DNA of 64,000 nucleotides from Exiguobacterium sp. s193 (GTDB taxonomy: Bacteria > Bacillota > Bacilli > Exiguobacteriales > Exiguobacteriaceae). This document shows positions 1 to 9,315 of this stretch, piece by piece (the stretch's first letter is position 1; each line of letters opens with the position of its first letter). The translations under genes were made by a program, and so were the position numbers. The stretch spans positions 186,001 to 250,000 of the forward strand of contig NZ_JACSMR010000003.1 of assembly GCF_018618755.1 (NCBI RefSeq), written 5' to 3'. Below the pieces are notes generated by a model that saw only the letters and a list, made by a program, of their open reading frames with translations, made no database searches and had not been told where the DNA came from.

Positions 1-484
1 GACCAACGGCTGCTTCATATAAGATGATCGCTTTTGCTGTCCCGCCTGACGAAAGGGAGACGATGGCTGCAAGTGCCGTTGCGACGAACAAGGCATTCCC
101 AAGCCCCCAGCCGCCACGTAAGGCGACAAGCGTCCAGATGCTATCGGCTTGCGATGCAAATCCAGCGACGAGCGCGATGACGGCAATGCCTAACATCAAT
201 GTTCCTTTTTGACCAATCCGTGATGAAATCGCACCTGTGATCAGCATTGCGAATGCCATGACGGCATTATAACTTGTAAATAAGAGCGTAACTTCACTTT
301 TTGAGGCTTCTAAATTATCAGCGATCGTCGGTAAAACCGGATTGACGAGCCCCATCCCCATGAATGCCGTGATACTCGCAAAAAATACTGCCCACACGGC
401 AATCGGTTGGTGGAATAATCCATGCTTGCTTTCTTCTAACACCGTTTCCGGCGCAAGCGTCGTTGTTTTATTGGCAAGTGCCAT
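1..484 (-). CDS. MFS multidrug-type transporter, N-terminal part (runs off window start)
   Basis: Open frame with no stop before the window edge; about 161 codons of the N-terminal half are present. The start ATG (complement of 482-484) follows the ribosome site GAAGGGAC. After a hydrophilic tail of about 30 residues come several hydrophobic segments, beginning AVWAVFFASITAFMGMGLVN. A loop GAISSRIGQKGTLMLG between the second and third segments is an MFS motif A (G-x3-D/S-R-x-G-[RK]). This fits a 12- or 14-helix proton-driven drug exporter. It lies 17 bp downstream of the CBS gene on the same strand, so the two probably form one operon facing away from the marR gene. The substrate cannot be inferred. 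Confidence 0.85.
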   Translation of the reverse strand, partial: MALANKTTTLAPETVLEESKHGLFHQPIAVWAVFFASITAFMGMGLVNPVLPTIADNLEASKSEVTLLFTSYNAVMAFAMLITGAISSRIGQKGTLMLGIAVIALVAGFASQADSIWTLVALRGGWGLGNALFVATALAAIVSLSSGGTAKAIILYEAAVG

Positions 485-501
485 ATTGTCCCTTCTTTCT
501 C

Positions 502-957
502 TTATAAGAACCGTTTAAAGGAGTGACGGATGACGTCGCCCCGACTGATGATTCCGACAAGCTTTCCTTGTTTTAAAATCGGTAATTTTTTAATCCGTTT
601 CGAACCGAGCGTCGCTGCGATTTCCTCCATCTCCGTCTCGACGTCTGCCGTGACGACTTTCCGGCGTGCCATCTCCATGACCGGACGGTTCAGAATGTGA
701 CGTACCCGTGCATCATAATCTTCTTCATCCCCTTTGATGACATCTACATATAAAAACGTATCGACGATGATGTCTTTGTGCTTTCCAATCGCCCGCATGA
801 TGTCACCATCACTGATGTACCCAACGACTTCGCTCTCGTCATTGATGACGGGAACACCGCTGATTCCGGATTGGATGAAACGTTCGACGACATGGCGGAT
901 GACGTCTGTTTCGTGGACTGTGATCACTTCTTGTTTCATCGATTCATAAGCTTTCAT
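502..957 (-). CDS. CBS domain pair protein
   Basis: A 151-residue protein made almost entirely of two CBS motifs: residues about 5-60 (VPVINDESEVVGYISDGDIM) and about 90-147 (LPILKQGKLVGIISRGDVI). Tandem CBS modules bind adenosine nucleotides and sense cellular energy or ligand state. No enzyme domain is attached, so this is probably a free-standing sensor. It starts with ATG after AAGGAGAA and precedes the MFS transporter gene by 17 bp. The divergent marR gene and its operators lie just upstream, so expression is probably MarR-controlled. What CBS sensing has to do with the exporter is unknown. Confidence 0.85.
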   Translation of the reverse strand: MKAYESMKQEVITVHETDVIRHVVERFIQSGISGVPVINDESEVVGYISDGDIMRAIGKHKDIIVDTFLYVDVIKGDEEDYDARVRHILNRPVMEMARRKVVTADVETEMEEIAATLGSKRIKKLPILKQGKLVGIISRGDVIRHSFKRFL

Positions 958-994
958 CGGAATTCTCCTTTTGTGTGCATTCTGAATAAATAAG

Positions 995-1037
995 TTGTAT
1001 GATGCAATTAAATAACAAAAATGATTGTATAATACAA
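995..1037. promoter_or_regulatory. Two MarR-type operators in the divergent promoter region
   Basis: Two copies of a 13-bp palindrome lie between the CBS gene and the marR gene. The copy at 1025-1037 is exact (TTGTAT-A-ATACAA). The copy at 995-1007 has one mismatch (TTGTAT-G-ATGCAA). Their centres are 30 bp apart, close to three helical turns, so two dimers would bind one face of the DNA. The right copy contains a TATAAT-like -10 sequence for marR and a TTGTAT that could act as -35 for the CBS/MFS operon. Site identity is inferred from symmetry and from its position beside a MarR gene. Confidence 0.65.
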
Positions 1038-1135
1038 CTAAAGAACTGTCAAGTTTCCTGACCTCTCATTGACAGGGGCTAAGTCCTTGCGTAATGATGG
1101 GAAACATGAAGAACTTAGGAAAAGAGGGGATTAAC

Positions 1136-1558
1136 ATGTCTGATCAAGCACTCGAAGTGATTGAACTAGAACTTGCGATTCTGATTCGTCGTTTGACGAC
1201 AGCGACGGCCGATAATCGAAATTTAGATCGCGCGTCCTATTTGTTACTGCGTCAACTGTCCGAGTCTGGTCCAGTCGGGGTGAAGACGTTGGCACGCGAA
1301 TTGCAACTTGACGTCTCTACCGTCAGCCGACAAGCGGCAGCACTCGATCAAAAGAAATTGGTCGAAAAAGTGCGCGATGAATCAGATGGCCGTGCTTTCT
1401 TTTACCACATCACTTCATTTGGGCAAGAAGAACTGACGATTTACCGGACGGCACGCCTCGCGAGCATCGAACGCTTACTGACAGACTGGTCAGGCGATGA
1501 TGCGGAAACATTCGGACGATTGCTCCAACAATTTAACCGTGAACTACGGGAACGGTGA
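1136..1558 (+). CDS. MarR family transcriptional regulator
   Basis: A 140-residue winged-helix regulator. The start ATG at 1136 was chosen because AAAGAGGGGA sits six bases upstream; an in-frame ATG at 1094 lacks such a site. The central region (about residues 45-95) has the MarR recognition helix and wing, including VKTLARELQLDVSTVSRQ and a DESDGRAFFY wing tip in the place of the usual DxRD motif. It is transcribed divergently from the CBS/MFS operon, with two palindromes between them, so autoregulation plus repression of the exporter operon is the likely role. The ligand is unknown. Confidence 0.85.
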   Translation: MSDQALEVIELELAILIRRLTTATADNRNLDRASYLLLRQLSESGPVGVKTLARELQLDVSTVSRQAAALDQKKLVEKVRDESDGRAFFYHITSFGQEELTIYRTARLASIERLLTDWSGDDAETFGRLLQQFNRELRER

Positions 1559-1603
1559 CCAGATACGTCTCAAGACGTCATGAACGAGAAGAACAGGGAT
1601 AAA

Positions 1604-1646
1604 AAACGCCGATGACTCCGTATGGGAAACGAGTTCATCGGCGTTT
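1604..1646. terminator. Bidirectional terminator between marR and mmuM
   Basis: Inverted repeat AAACGCCGATGACTC / GAGTTCATCGGCGTTT with one bulged base, flanked by A and T runs. It lies between the converging marR and mmuM genes and can serve both. Confidence 0.7.
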
Positions 1647-1695
1647 CTTGCATACATGGCGGAACCGTCCGGCACTACGATTGATTTCAGAAAAA

Positions 1696-2628
1696 TTACG
1701 TTCTTTCGATTGCGTCATGAATTCGTTCAATTTGTTCCGGTGTCGTCCGGCAACAACCACCAATCAAGCGTGCCCCTGCCGCATACCACTCACTGGCAAC
1801 TTCATCAAAAGCTGTACATACCGATTCACCAGACCATGTTTTCTCGACAGGATCATACTGTTCCCCCGAATTCGGATAAACGATGATTGGCACGTCCGTC
1901 AGCCGTTTCAATCCCGTTACGAAATCTGTCGTGATCGACGCCGGAAAGCAGTTTGCCCCGAGCGCAGCGAGTTGCGGATGGCGGCCGACTGCTGCGACAC
2001 AATCCGCAATTGTCGTGCCTTCACTGATGTGTTCCGCATCGCGAAGTGAAAAGGCGAGCCAGGCCGAGTGTTCCGGAAATTCTTCTAATATCCGAAACAG
2101 GACGGTTGCTTCTTGAAGCGATGGAATCGTTTCGAATGCCAGTAGATCTGCTCCTGCCGCAATCAACGCCTCGATTCGGGGACGATGAAAGTTCTCAAGG
2201 GTCGCATCATCGACGCCGTAGTGTCCGACATATTCTGATCCATCTGCCAAATACGCCCCGTACGGACCGACTGATCCGGCAATCAACGATCGTGTCCCGG
2301 CTCCGGCGACTTCTTGACGTGCACGTTGCGCCAAGTAGACCGTCTGCTTGATCAGTTCAATCGCTTCATCCGTCCCGATTCCCCGTTGTTTAAACCCTTG
2401 CAAACTTGCTTGATAACTCGAGGTGATGGCACAGTCCGCACCGATTCGAAAATAGTCAGCATGGACGCGGTGAATCTGCTCCGGCTCTTCGACCAAGACC
2501 CGTGCCGACCAGAGTGGATCGGCGAGATCACTCCCGTGCCGCTCCAGTTCTGTCGCGAGCGCCCCATCAAGTAAAATAAACGGTTTTTCGTTAAGTAAGG
2601 CTTCAACTGGATTTTTCTGTTTTGACAT
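1696..2628 (-). CDS. mmuM: Homocysteine S-methyltransferase
   Basis: A 310-residue zinc-dependent methyltransferase (Pfam S-methyl_trans). It transfers a methyl group from S-methylmethionine, or SAM, to homocysteine to give methionine. The N-terminus holds [15 protein letters not shown], the family start of the TIM barrel. The zinc ligands are visible as GANCF in the middle and [11 protein letters not shown] near the C-terminus. ATG at 2628 was chosen (GGAG eight bases upstream) over the GTG at 2637. It overlaps the end of mmuP by 26 bp, which implies translational coupling. The S-box upstream of mmuP places both genes in the methionine regulon. Corresponds to B. subtilis YbgG. Confidence 0.92.
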   Translation of the reverse strand: MSKQKNPVEALLNEKPFILLDGALATELERHGSDLADPLWSARVLVEEPEQIHRVHADYFRIGADCAITSSYQASLQGFKQRGIGTDEAIELIKQTVYLAQRARQEVAGAGTRSLIAGSVGPYGAYLADGSEYVGHYGVDDATLENFHRPRIEALIAAGADLLAFETIPSLQEATVLFRILEEFPEHSAWLAFSLRDAEHISEGTTIADCVAAVGRHPQLAALGANCFPASITTDFVTGLKRLTDVPIIVYPNSGEQYDPVEKTWSGESVCTAFDEVASEWYAAGARLIGGCCRTTPEQIERIHDAIERT

Positions 2629-4006
2629 CTTCCACACTCCGTTTCTGTGATTTTTTCGTCAGGTGATGCACGAGATAACAAAGACCGATAAACGGGATTC
2701 CAAAATACAAGGCAATACGCTGCGTCGGATCAAAGGCAATTCCGATCAGCGACAGCAGGCAAATCAAAAAGGAGACAATCGGGACGACTGGATAAAATGG
2801 TGTCCGGTACACCAAGTCTTGCACGTCGTTTCCTTCTTTCAAGTAACGCCGCCGGAAGAAATATTGCGAAGCACTGATGCTCATCCAAACGACGACGACA
2901 GCGAGTCCTGAAATCGAAACGAGTGCGATATACACGCTTTCCGCTGCGTAAACACTCGATAGTAGTGCAAACAATCCGCCGAGCATGCTGAACATGACGG
3001 CACGTGTCGGAACACCGTTTGGACTCAATTGAGCAAAAAATGGTGAAATCATCCGTTGATCTGACAGTGACCAGAGCATCCGCGACGCGGCATACAATCC
3101 GGAATTCGCTGCGGACAGGATCGCCGTCAAGATGACAAAGTTCATGATGTCTGCCGCAAACGGAATCCCGATCCGTTCGAAGACAGCGACGAACGGGCTC
3201 TCAAGCACTCCATTTGCATCCGACGGCAGTAAAATCGCCAAGACGATGATCGTGCCGACAAAAAACACGACCAGTCGGGCAATCGTCGTCCGAATGGCCA
3301 GAGGAATCGTCCGCTTCGGATCAACCGTCTCGCCTGCCGCGACACCAATCAGTTCTGTACCGGAATAAGCAAAGTTGACGGCGAGCATCGTCATCAAAAT
3401 CGCGAAGGCACCGTTCGGGAAGAGCTCCCCTTCCGTCAATGGTCCGAACAAGGGGGCTGCTTCGCCTGACGCCAGCGGAATAAAACCGACGATTGCTGCT
3501 GCCCCTAACACGATGAAGGCGATGATTGTCATGACTTTCACGGCGGAAAACCAAAATTCGACTTCAGCGAACACACGGACTGTCAGTACATTAATCACTA
3601 AAATGATGATGACGAACAATCCGCTGAATAACCAGACCGGCACGTCCGGAAACCAGCGTTGCATCAATAAACCTGCTGCCGTGAATTCGGACCCGAGCGC
3701 CACCGTCCAGGTCAGCCAGTAAAGCCAAGCGACCGTATAGCCGGTTCCCGGTCCAATGTACTTCGTCGCATAACTATGAAAGGCACCGGTTTCCGGCATA
3801 TGTACAGCGAGTTCCCCTAAACAAAGCATCACGAGATAAACGACAAGTGCCCCGAGCAAGTAGGACAAAATCGTCCCGACCCGACCCGCTTGCTCTAATG
3901 TGTACCCCGTACTCAGGAACAGCCCTGTTCCAATGACGCCACCTAACGACAGCATGACGATATGACGGGACTCCATCTTCCGTCGAAATGTTGTTTTTTG
4001 CTCCAT
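2603..4006 (-). CDS. mmuP: S-methylmethionine permease (amino acid permease family)
   Basis: A 467-residue APC-superfamily transporter with about 12 hydrophobic segments. The first helix carries the substrate-binding signature [15 protein letters not shown], and [15 protein letters not shown] marks the conserved helix 7-8 region of the amino acid permease family. Substrate assignment rests on context: it overlaps mmuM and is preceded by a SAM riboswitch, the arrangement of B. subtilis ybgF-ybgG. Charged tails lie at both ends. Expression should fall when SAM is plentiful. Confidence 0.88.
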   Translation of the reverse strand: MEQKTTFRRKMESRHIVMLSLGGVIGTGLFLSTGYTLEQAGRVGTILSYLLGALVVYLVMLCLGELAVHMPETGAFHSYATKYIGPGTGYTVAWLYWLTWTVALGSEFTAAGLLMQRWFPDVPVWLFSGLFVIIILVINVLTVRVFAEVEFWFSAVKVMTIIAFIVLGAAAIVGFIPLASGEAAPLFGPLTEGELFPNGAFAILMTMLAVNFAYSGTELIGVAAGETVDPKRTIPLAIRTTIARLVVFFVGTIIVLAILLPSDANGVLESPFVAVFERIGIPFAADIMNFVILTAILSAANSGLYAASRMLWSLSDQRMISPFFAQLSPNGVPTRAVMFSMLGGLFALLSSVYAAESVYIALVSISGLAVVVVWMSISASQYFFRRRYLKEGNDVQDLVYRTPFYPVVPIVSFLICLLSLIGIAFDPTQRIALYFGIPFIGLCYLVHHLTKKSQKRSVEDVKTEKSS

Positions 4007-4035
4007 CCTCCACCACTCCTCTTTCTAGCTCAATA

Positions 4036-4190
4036 AAAAAAAAACGCACTCCTGTACAGACAGGGTGCGTCGGTCGATAACATCAAGAGCGCTTATCGAT
4101 CGGGCGCAACACCCGCAGGAATTAGCACAGTATCTTTCGACCTGTTGCTGAGGCTTCAAAGGGCCAGTCCCTCCACCTCTCTGGATAAGA
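4036..4190 (-). ncRNA. SAM-I riboswitch (S-box leader) with terminator
   Basis: Read on the minus strand from about 4189, the RNA has the S-box signature: CTTATCCAGAG, then GGTGGAGGGACTGGCCC, TGAAGCCTCAGCAAC and a late GTGCTAATTCCTGC. It ends in a strong terminator hairpin (4044-4070) followed by a run of T. SAM binding stabilises the aptamer and lets the terminator form, switching off mmuP-mmuM. All core helices can be traced, so the identification is firm. Confidence 0.95.
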
Positions 4191-4205
4191 ATGTAATTTT
4201 TCATA

Positions 4206-4234
4206 ACAGTAGCAGTCCTATTTTTAATTGTCAA
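4206..4234 (-). promoter_or_regulatory. Promoter of the S-box/mmuPM transcript
   Basis: On the minus strand TTGACA (4229-4234) and TACTGT (4206-4211) are separated by 17 bp, and the riboswitch begins just downstream. This fits a sigma-A promoter. Confidence 0.6.
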
Positions 4235-4263
4235 CACAATTCAGATAATAGAATTCAAAAAAA

Positions 4264-4300
4264 ACGTCTCCTACCGTATTGGCAGGAGACGTCTTATTTT
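4264..4300 (-). terminator. Terminator after the pyruvyl-transferase family gene
   Basis: Hairpin of ACGTCTCCT and AGGAGACGT separated by a short loop and followed on the minus strand by a T run. It directly follows the stop codon of the gene ending at 4300. Confidence 0.7.
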
Positions 4301-5706
4301 TATTTCTTCGCGAAGAGATCGGCTGTCTTAAGTGCCATCCGAACCGCTTTACGGTTCAATGTACCTTCTTGATGTTTGACCATCTTCGTCTGCTTGTTGA
4401 GTTTACCTTGTAATGTCTTAATCTTTTTATCTTTATCTTTATCACGTTTTTGGATCGCAGCGATTTTTTTCTCTTCTTCTGGGAAGAATGATTCAAAACG
4501 AGCGATTGCTTCTTCCATGCTGATTCCTGTAATCGGTTTAACCGCTGGGAGAAGTTCTGTTTTCGCCATTTCACGATCAAACGGCACGTTCTCTGGGTAG
4601 TTCGTGTCTTGGTAGATGTGCTCCAATTCGTTTGTATTCAAGAAATCGACGAAGTTGTCGAAGTTTTTCGCTTGAATCCGCGCCGGGCTTTGGAAGTCTG
4701 CTGTTTCGACGATGTCCGAAAGACGTGTGTCTGCCGTGATATCGTTCGCCCAGATGTGAGTCAATTGGTGGTAATCCGTCAATTCACGCATCCGTGCATC
4801 TTTTGGAATCAAAATACTTGGTGTTCCAGCGAGTGTCGCCGTGATGTTTCCGTGGAGACGCGCACCAAAGCTCAAGTCAGCTTCTTTGAGGAAGTCGAAC
4901 CACGTTTGAGCGTTCAAGAAGAAACGAACACGGTCGTTCATATATGTCGGGTCAGACATTTTAACCGGATAGTTCGTGACAGAAAGATCCGCGATCGGAT
5001 GTGTTCCTGTGTACGTCAACTTCAATTCTTTCATCCATTGTGGGATGAAGTAGTGGTTTGGATACTCTTCCATTCCACGTGTGATGAAATCAAGGACGTT
5101 TTTCGGCGAAAGACGTGACGAGTTAACACTGATCATCGAATCTTTCGTGATGTTTGTCTCACGGATGTTGAGATCACGACCGAATGCATACATCGATGGG
5201 CAACCGATGACTTTATGGTCGATGCCTTCACGGAAACCGAGGCGTGTCAGGTATTTCGACGTGATTTCACCACGAAGTCCGATGATGCTTGAACGTTCGA
5301 GGACTGCGCTGACGAATGCTTTCACATCCTCGTCGAACGGGAATCCACCTTTTAAGTCCGGCTCGAATGGCGCACGGAGACCAACACCGATCACGACGAC
5401 CGGAATTTTTAATTTCTTAATCAAACGTGTGTACTTACGGAGCGATGGTGCGAACTCTTGACGGAATGCATCCGCAAGTGGAATGACGTAAAGATCGAAG
5501 TTTTCGTTGATCTCGTCTGCACGCTCTTCATCGTAGTAGTAATAGTCAGGTGTGATCGTCGTTCCTTCTGTCATCAATGTACGGAAGATACTGTACTGAT
5601 AGATCAAGTTCCCGACGTTCCCCCCGATTGAGTTTTCTTTCATCATGTATTCAGCGTCGAACTGTTCGAACGGTGTCATACCGGCGCGAATGATAATACG
5701 TTTCAT
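4300..5706 (-). CDS. Polysaccharide pyruvyl transferase family protein with C-terminal coiled coil
   Basis: A 468-residue protein. ATG at 5706 was chosen because GAGGGG lies upstream; an in-frame start 21 bases earlier has no better site. The region from about residue 25 to 330 resembles the CsaB/PS_pyruv_trans fold: NIGGNVGNLIYQYSIFRTL-like start, a VVVIGVGLRAP strand, SIIGLRGEITSKYLTRLG, and SFGARLHGNITATLAGTPSI near the end of the domain. CsaB-type enzymes add ketal pyruvate to cell-surface sugars. The last 70 residues are very rich in K, E and D and should form a coiled coil. The gene stands alone between two terminator-bounded units, so the acceptor glycan is unknown. Confidence 0.75.
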   Translation of the reverse strand: MKRIIIRAGMTPFEQFDAEYMMKENSIGGNVGNLIYQYSIFRTLMTEGTTITPDYYYYDEERADEINENFDLYVIPLADAFRQEFAPSLRKYTRLIKKLKIPVVVIGVGLRAPFEPDLKGGFPFDEDVKAFVSAVLERSSIIGLRGEITSKYLTRLGFREGIDHKVIGCPSMYAFGRDLNIRETNITKDSMISVNSSRLSPKNVLDFITRGMEEYPNHYFIPQWMKELKLTYTGTHPIADLSVTNYPVKMSDPTYMNDRVRFFLNAQTWFDFLKEADLSFGARLHGNITATLAGTPSILIPKDARMRELTDYHQLTHIWANDITADTRLSDIVETADFQSPARIQAKNFDNFVDFLNTNELEHIYQDTNYPENVPFDREMAKTELLPAVKPITGISMEEAIARFESFFPEEEKKIAAIQKRDKDKDKKIKTLQGKLNKQTKMVKHQEGTLNRKAVRMALKTADLFAKK

Positions 5707-5928
5707 GTAATTTAAATCCCCTCTCACATCTGTTGTTCAATTTTATATCCAAATGGCACTACACAATATATTGATGGTTTTTTCAATCTTATTAAGAATA
5801 GATGAATTCTAGTAAGGAAGTCAATGCTCTGTCCCTGAGATTCAGCTAAAGTTCAGTTGCAACTAACCAAAAAACGGATTAACAAACTCACTTAATTTTA
5901 CCAGTATAGTAAAAATCGCACTAATTCC

Positions 5929-6849
5929 TTACACGGAGACGCCACTTTGCAAACGTTCATAGATTTTCAAATTGGTGTGAATCATCCGTAACGTCGGGTA
6001 CATCGTTTGTTCCGCTCCTTCTATTAAGTTACCAAACAGATGGTCTGCTTCGACCATGCCTTGTTTTTCCATGTCCCGTTGCAAGGATGACTTCATATCA
6101 GGGGCCATTTGATGCATCCGTTTTTCCTGCTCCTGTTCGATATCTTGTATAAATATCGCGCCGTGCCGTTCCATGGCCTGTTTTGCTTCTTGTAAGACGT
6201 TCCGGATGACTCGATTCCCTGCTGCATCGTCGCGAATCGGACCGATTGGTGTCCGAAACAGCGAGGTCACTCCGGAAAACGTCGTAATGAAGAGATACTT
6301 TTGCCACATGTCTCGCATGATTTCGTCTGACGGCTTGATGGATGCGTTTGTTCCTGCTAGTGCTTCTTTCACCTTAAGCAAGCTATCCGTCCAGTCCCCA
6401 TCTCTTGGGCCAAATACAAGTTGATGCGCAGGGCTCGTCTGAATGACACGTCCCGTCGCGTCAAGCGTCGATTCAATGAAGCATAAGCCGCCGAGAACAC
6501 GCGTCTCGCCAAATTTAGCGACGAGTTGTTCGACATGTTGCATCCCATTTAAAACCGGCAACACATATGTATCTGGTCCGATAAATCCTTCGAGATCGCC
6601 GATGACATGCTTCAGATGGTACGCTTTCGTCGACACGATGACTACGTCAAACACTTCTTTTGTCCCGACTTGAATCAGTCGTGGCGTCAACGATACGTCT
6701 CCGTGTGGACTGACGATTTCAAGACCCGTTCGCTCCAGCTCCTTCGCCCGTCTCTCACGGACGAGAAACGTCACGTCTTCCCCTTTTTCTGCTAGGCGTC
6801 CTCCGAAATATCCTCCGACAGCCCCTGCACCAACGACTAAAATCTTCAT
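5929..6849 (-). CDS. panE: 2-dehydropantoate 2-reductase family protein
   Basis: A 306-residue NADPH-dependent ketopantoate reductase of the ApbA/PanE family, which reduces ketopantoate to pantoate in coenzyme A synthesis. The N-terminal Rossmann motif is KILVVGAGAVGGYFGGRLAE. The catalytic region includes VLNGMQHVEQL, and the conserved lysine lies in MRDMWQKYLFITTFSG. The second of two adjacent ATGs (6849) is seven bases from GGAGG and preferred. The gene is monocistronic. Paralogues of this family are common, so the true substrate could differ. Confidence 0.85.
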   Translation of the reverse strand: MKILVVGAGAVGGYFGGRLAEKGEDVTFLVRERRAKELERTGLEIVSPHGDVSLTPRLIQVGTKEVFDVVIVSTKAYHLKHVIGDLEGFIGPDTYVLPVLNGMQHVEQLVAKFGETRVLGGLCFIESTLDATGRVIQTSPAHQLVFGPRDGDWTDSLLKVKEALAGTNASIKPSDEIMRDMWQKYLFITTFSGVTSLFRTPIGPIRDDAAGNRVIRNVLQEAKQAMERHGAIFIQDIEQEQEKRMHQMAPDMKSSLQRDMEKQGMVEADHLFGNLIEGAEQTMYPTLRMIHTNLKIYERLQSGVSV

Positions 6850-6882
6850 CATGTCTCCTCCTTCGTCTAAAGAACAGCATAT

Positions 6883-6897
6883 TTTTCTCTGAAAATT
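6883..6897. promoter_or_regulatory. Possible CodY box upstream of panE
   Basis: TTTTCTCTGAAAATT matches the 15-base CodY consensus AATTTTCWGAAAATT with three mismatches. It lies 30 bp upstream of panE, a gene related to branched-chain precursor use. Chance matches at this level are frequent in A+T-rich intergenic DNA. Confidence 0.3.
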
Positions 6898-6963
6898 ATT
6901 TCCTACATCCTATCATACTGATGGTAATACGAATGTAAACTAAAAGAAATAAAGCGTTTTCAT

Positions 6964-7014
6964 TGAAGCGCTTGCATTTTGGATTCAGTCGTTTATACTA
7001 CTTGTATACAAGTA
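6964..7014 (+). promoter_or_regulatory. gntRKPZ promoter with GntR operator and cre-like site
   Basis: A perfect 16-bp palindrome TACTTGTATACAAGTA (6999-7014) matches the known GntR operator core. It overlaps a predicted -10 TATACT (6994-6999), which is 16 bp from a -35 TTGCAT (6972-6977). The -35 is embedded in TTGAAGCGCTTGCA, a degenerate catabolite-responsive element. This predicts gluconate induction through GntR and glucose repression through CcpA. Confidence 0.8.
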
Positions 7015-7042
7015 TACTCATAAAACAAAGCAGGTGATTTTT

Positions 7043-7759
7043 ATGTCTGATTTCTTATACCCGATTAAATGGTTATCGAAAGCATCAACCGGAGACCGTG
7101 TCGCCCATGAGCTCCGGATGCGCATCATTTCCGGAAAGATTGAGCAAGGGACCGTCCTTTCCGAAAATAAGTTAGCGACGGATTTTTCCGTCAGTCGTTC
7201 GCCCGTTCGCGACGCTTTAAAAGTTCTCGCTGCTGAACGGATCATCCGGCTTGAGCGCATGGGGGCCGTCGTCGTCGGCTTGTCGGAAAAAGATATCCGC
7301 GAGATTTATGACGTCCGTCTGTTAATCGAGACGTTTGTCTTTGAGCGTATCGTTCGGATGGAGCGTCACGAACTCGTCCGCGAACTGAGCAAGATTCTTG
7401 AAATGATGAAAGTCGCAATCAAGTTTAATGATGCCGACGAATTTTCATATCAAGATGTTTTGTTCCACGAGACAATCATCCGGTCGATTGACCACAGTTA
7501 TGTCAGCATGATTTGGCAGAACTTAAAACCGGTCATGGAAAGTTTCATCCTCTTATCGATGCGGACCCGCTTCGAAGGACAAATGGAGGATTTCGACCGA
7601 ATCATCGCCAACCACGCACTTTATATTGAAGCCATCGAAACCGGAGACCGCGAACGGATGGTCACGTCTCTCCACCAAAACTTCGACGATGTCCAAGAAG
7701 TCGAAGATTTATGGCAATCGCAACAGATGATGACGAAAGGAGTCGAACCACATGACTGA
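7043..7759 (+). CDS. gntR: Gluconate operon repressor GntR
   Basis: A 238-residue GntR/FadR-type repressor. The winged-helix domain (residues about 20-80) contains VLSENKLATDFSVSRSPVRDALKVL, and the FCD ligand-binding domain follows with IYDVRLLIETFVFERI. The protein closely resembles B. subtilis GntR along its length, including the end segment HQNFDDVQEVEDLWQSQQM. ATG at 7043 is preferred over GTG at 7034, because AGGTG sits six bases upstream of the ATG. It overlaps gntK by 8 bp. Gluconate, the expected ligand, would release it from the operator at 6999-7014. Confidence 0.95.
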   Translation: MSDFLYPIKWLSKASTGDRVAHELRMRIISGKIEQGTVLSENKLATDFSVSRSPVRDALKVLAAERIIRLERMGAVVVGLSEKDIREIYDVRLLIETFVFERIVRMERHELVRELSKILEMMKVAIKFNDADEFSYQDVLFHETIIRSIDHSYVSMIWQNLKPVMESFILLSMRTRFEGQMEDFDRIIANHALYIEAIETGDRERMVTSLHQNFDDVQEVEDLWQSQQMMTKGVEPHD

Positions 7760-9293
7760 ATACATGTTAGGAATCGATATCGGGACGACGAGTACGAAAG
7801 CCGTCCTCTTTACGACAAAAGGAGAAGTCGTTGGTCAGACGAACGTCGGTTACCCGCTCCACACACCAAACCGTTCGACTGCTGAACAGGACCCGGAAGA
7901 AATTTTCCACGCCGTCCTCGAAACGATCCGACTGCTGACGAAGCAGCATCCGAACCAAAAACCAAAATTCGTTGCTTTCAGTAGTGCAATGCATAGCTTG
8001 ATTGCCATCGACGAGGACGATCAACCCTTGACTGCCTGCATCACCTGGGCAGACAGCCGAAGTGAAGCCTGGTCGAACCGGATTAAGGAAGAGTATGGAA
8101 ACGACGTCTATCACCGGACCGGTACACCAATCCACCCGATGTCCCCTCTCGCGAAAATCTTTTGGCTCGTCGAAGACCGGCCGGAAATTGCCGAGCAGAC
8201 GAAAAAATACATCGGCATCAAGGAATTCGTCTTCCAGCGTCTGTTCGGACGTTACGTGATTGATCATTCACTCGCATCGGCGACGGGATTGTTCAACATC
8301 CATGACATGAAGTGGGACTCGAAAGCCTTAGGGATCGCCGGCATCGATGCTTCAAAATTATCAGAACCGGTTCCGACGACGACACAGTATTCAGATATCA
8401 ATCCAGAATACGCAAAACAAATCGGACTTGATCCGGCAACACCTTTCATGATCGGCGCCAGTGACGGTGTCCTATCGAACCTCGGCGTCAATGCCATCCG
8501 TAAGGGCGAGATCGCCATCACAATCGGGACGAGTGGTGCGATCCGGACGATCATCGACCGCCCGCAGACGGACGAAAAGGGACGGACGTTCTGTTACGCC
8601 TTGACCGAAAAGCACTGGGTCATCGGTGGACCGGTCAACAATGGCGGGATGGTCTTACGCTGGATTCGTGATGAGCTCGCGTCATCTGAAGTCGAGACAG
8701 CGAAACGGCTCGGGATGGACCCGTATGCGGTCTTGACGAAAATCGCGGCACGCGTCCGACCGGGTTCAGACGGACTGTTGTTCCATCCGTACCTGTCGGG
8801 CGAACGGGCACCACTCTGGAATCCGGACGTCAGCGGCTCATTTTTCGGATTGACGTTGTCACATAAAAAAGAACATATGATTCGTGCTGCGTTAGAAGGT
8901 GTCATCTACAACCTGTACACCGTCTTCTTAGCCTTGATCGAATGTATGGATGGTCCTGTCACACGAATTCAAGCAACCGGGGGGTTCGCTCGATCTGAAG
9001 TGTGGCGTCAGATGATGGCCGACATCTTTGAGTCGGAAGTCGTCATTCCAGAAAGTTTTGAAAGTTCATGTCTCGGGGCTTGTATTCTCGGATTGTATGC
9101 GACTGGGGAAGTCGATTCATTCGAAGTAGCTGCTGAGATGATTGGGGAAACACATCGTCATGTGCCGAATGAAGAAGCAATGCACGAATACCGTCAATTG
9201 CTACCAATCTTCATCAGCTTGGCACGGACGCTTTCAGCCGACCATCGGCGGATCGCACAGTATCAACGTAGCTTGATTCAGCAAGAAAACTAA
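7752..9293 (+). CDS. gntK: Gluconokinase
   Basis: A 513-residue FGGY-family carbohydrate kinase that phosphorylates gluconate to 6-phosphogluconate with ATP. The N-terminal phosphate-binding motif is LGIDIGTTSTKAVLF. The C-terminal FGGY domain shows EGVIYNLYTVFLALIECM and QATGGFARSEVWRQMMADIF. Length and domain order match B. subtilis GntK. It overlaps gntR by 8 bp and is followed 22 bp later by gntP, so it is translated as part of the gnt operon. Confidence 0.95.
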   Translation: MTEYMLGIDIGTTSTKAVLFTTKGEVVGQTNVGYPLHTPNRSTAEQDPEEIFHAVLETIRLLTKQHPNQKPKFVAFSSAMHSLIAIDEDDQPLTACITWADSRSEAWSNRIKEEYGNDVYHRTGTPIHPMSPLAKIFWLVEDRPEIAEQTKKYIGIKEFVFQRLFGRYVIDHSLASATGLFNIHDMKWDSKALGIAGIDASKLSEPVPTTTQYSDINPEYAKQIGLDPATPFMIGASDGVLSNLGVNAIRKGEIAITIGTSGAIRTIIDRPQTDEKGRTFCYALTEKHWVIGGPVNNGGMVLRWIRDELASSEVETAKRLGMDPYAVLTKIAARVRPGSDGLLFHPYLSGERAPLWNPDVSGSFFGLTLSHKKEHMIRAALEGVIYNLYTVFLALIECMDGPVTRIQATGGFARSEVWRQMMADIFESEVVIPESFESSCLGACILGLYATGEVDSFEVAAEMIGETHRHVPNEEAMHEYRQLLPIFISLARTLSADHRRIAQYQRSLIQQEN

Positions 9294-9315
9294 TTTATCT
9301 TTTGGGGGAAGTCAC

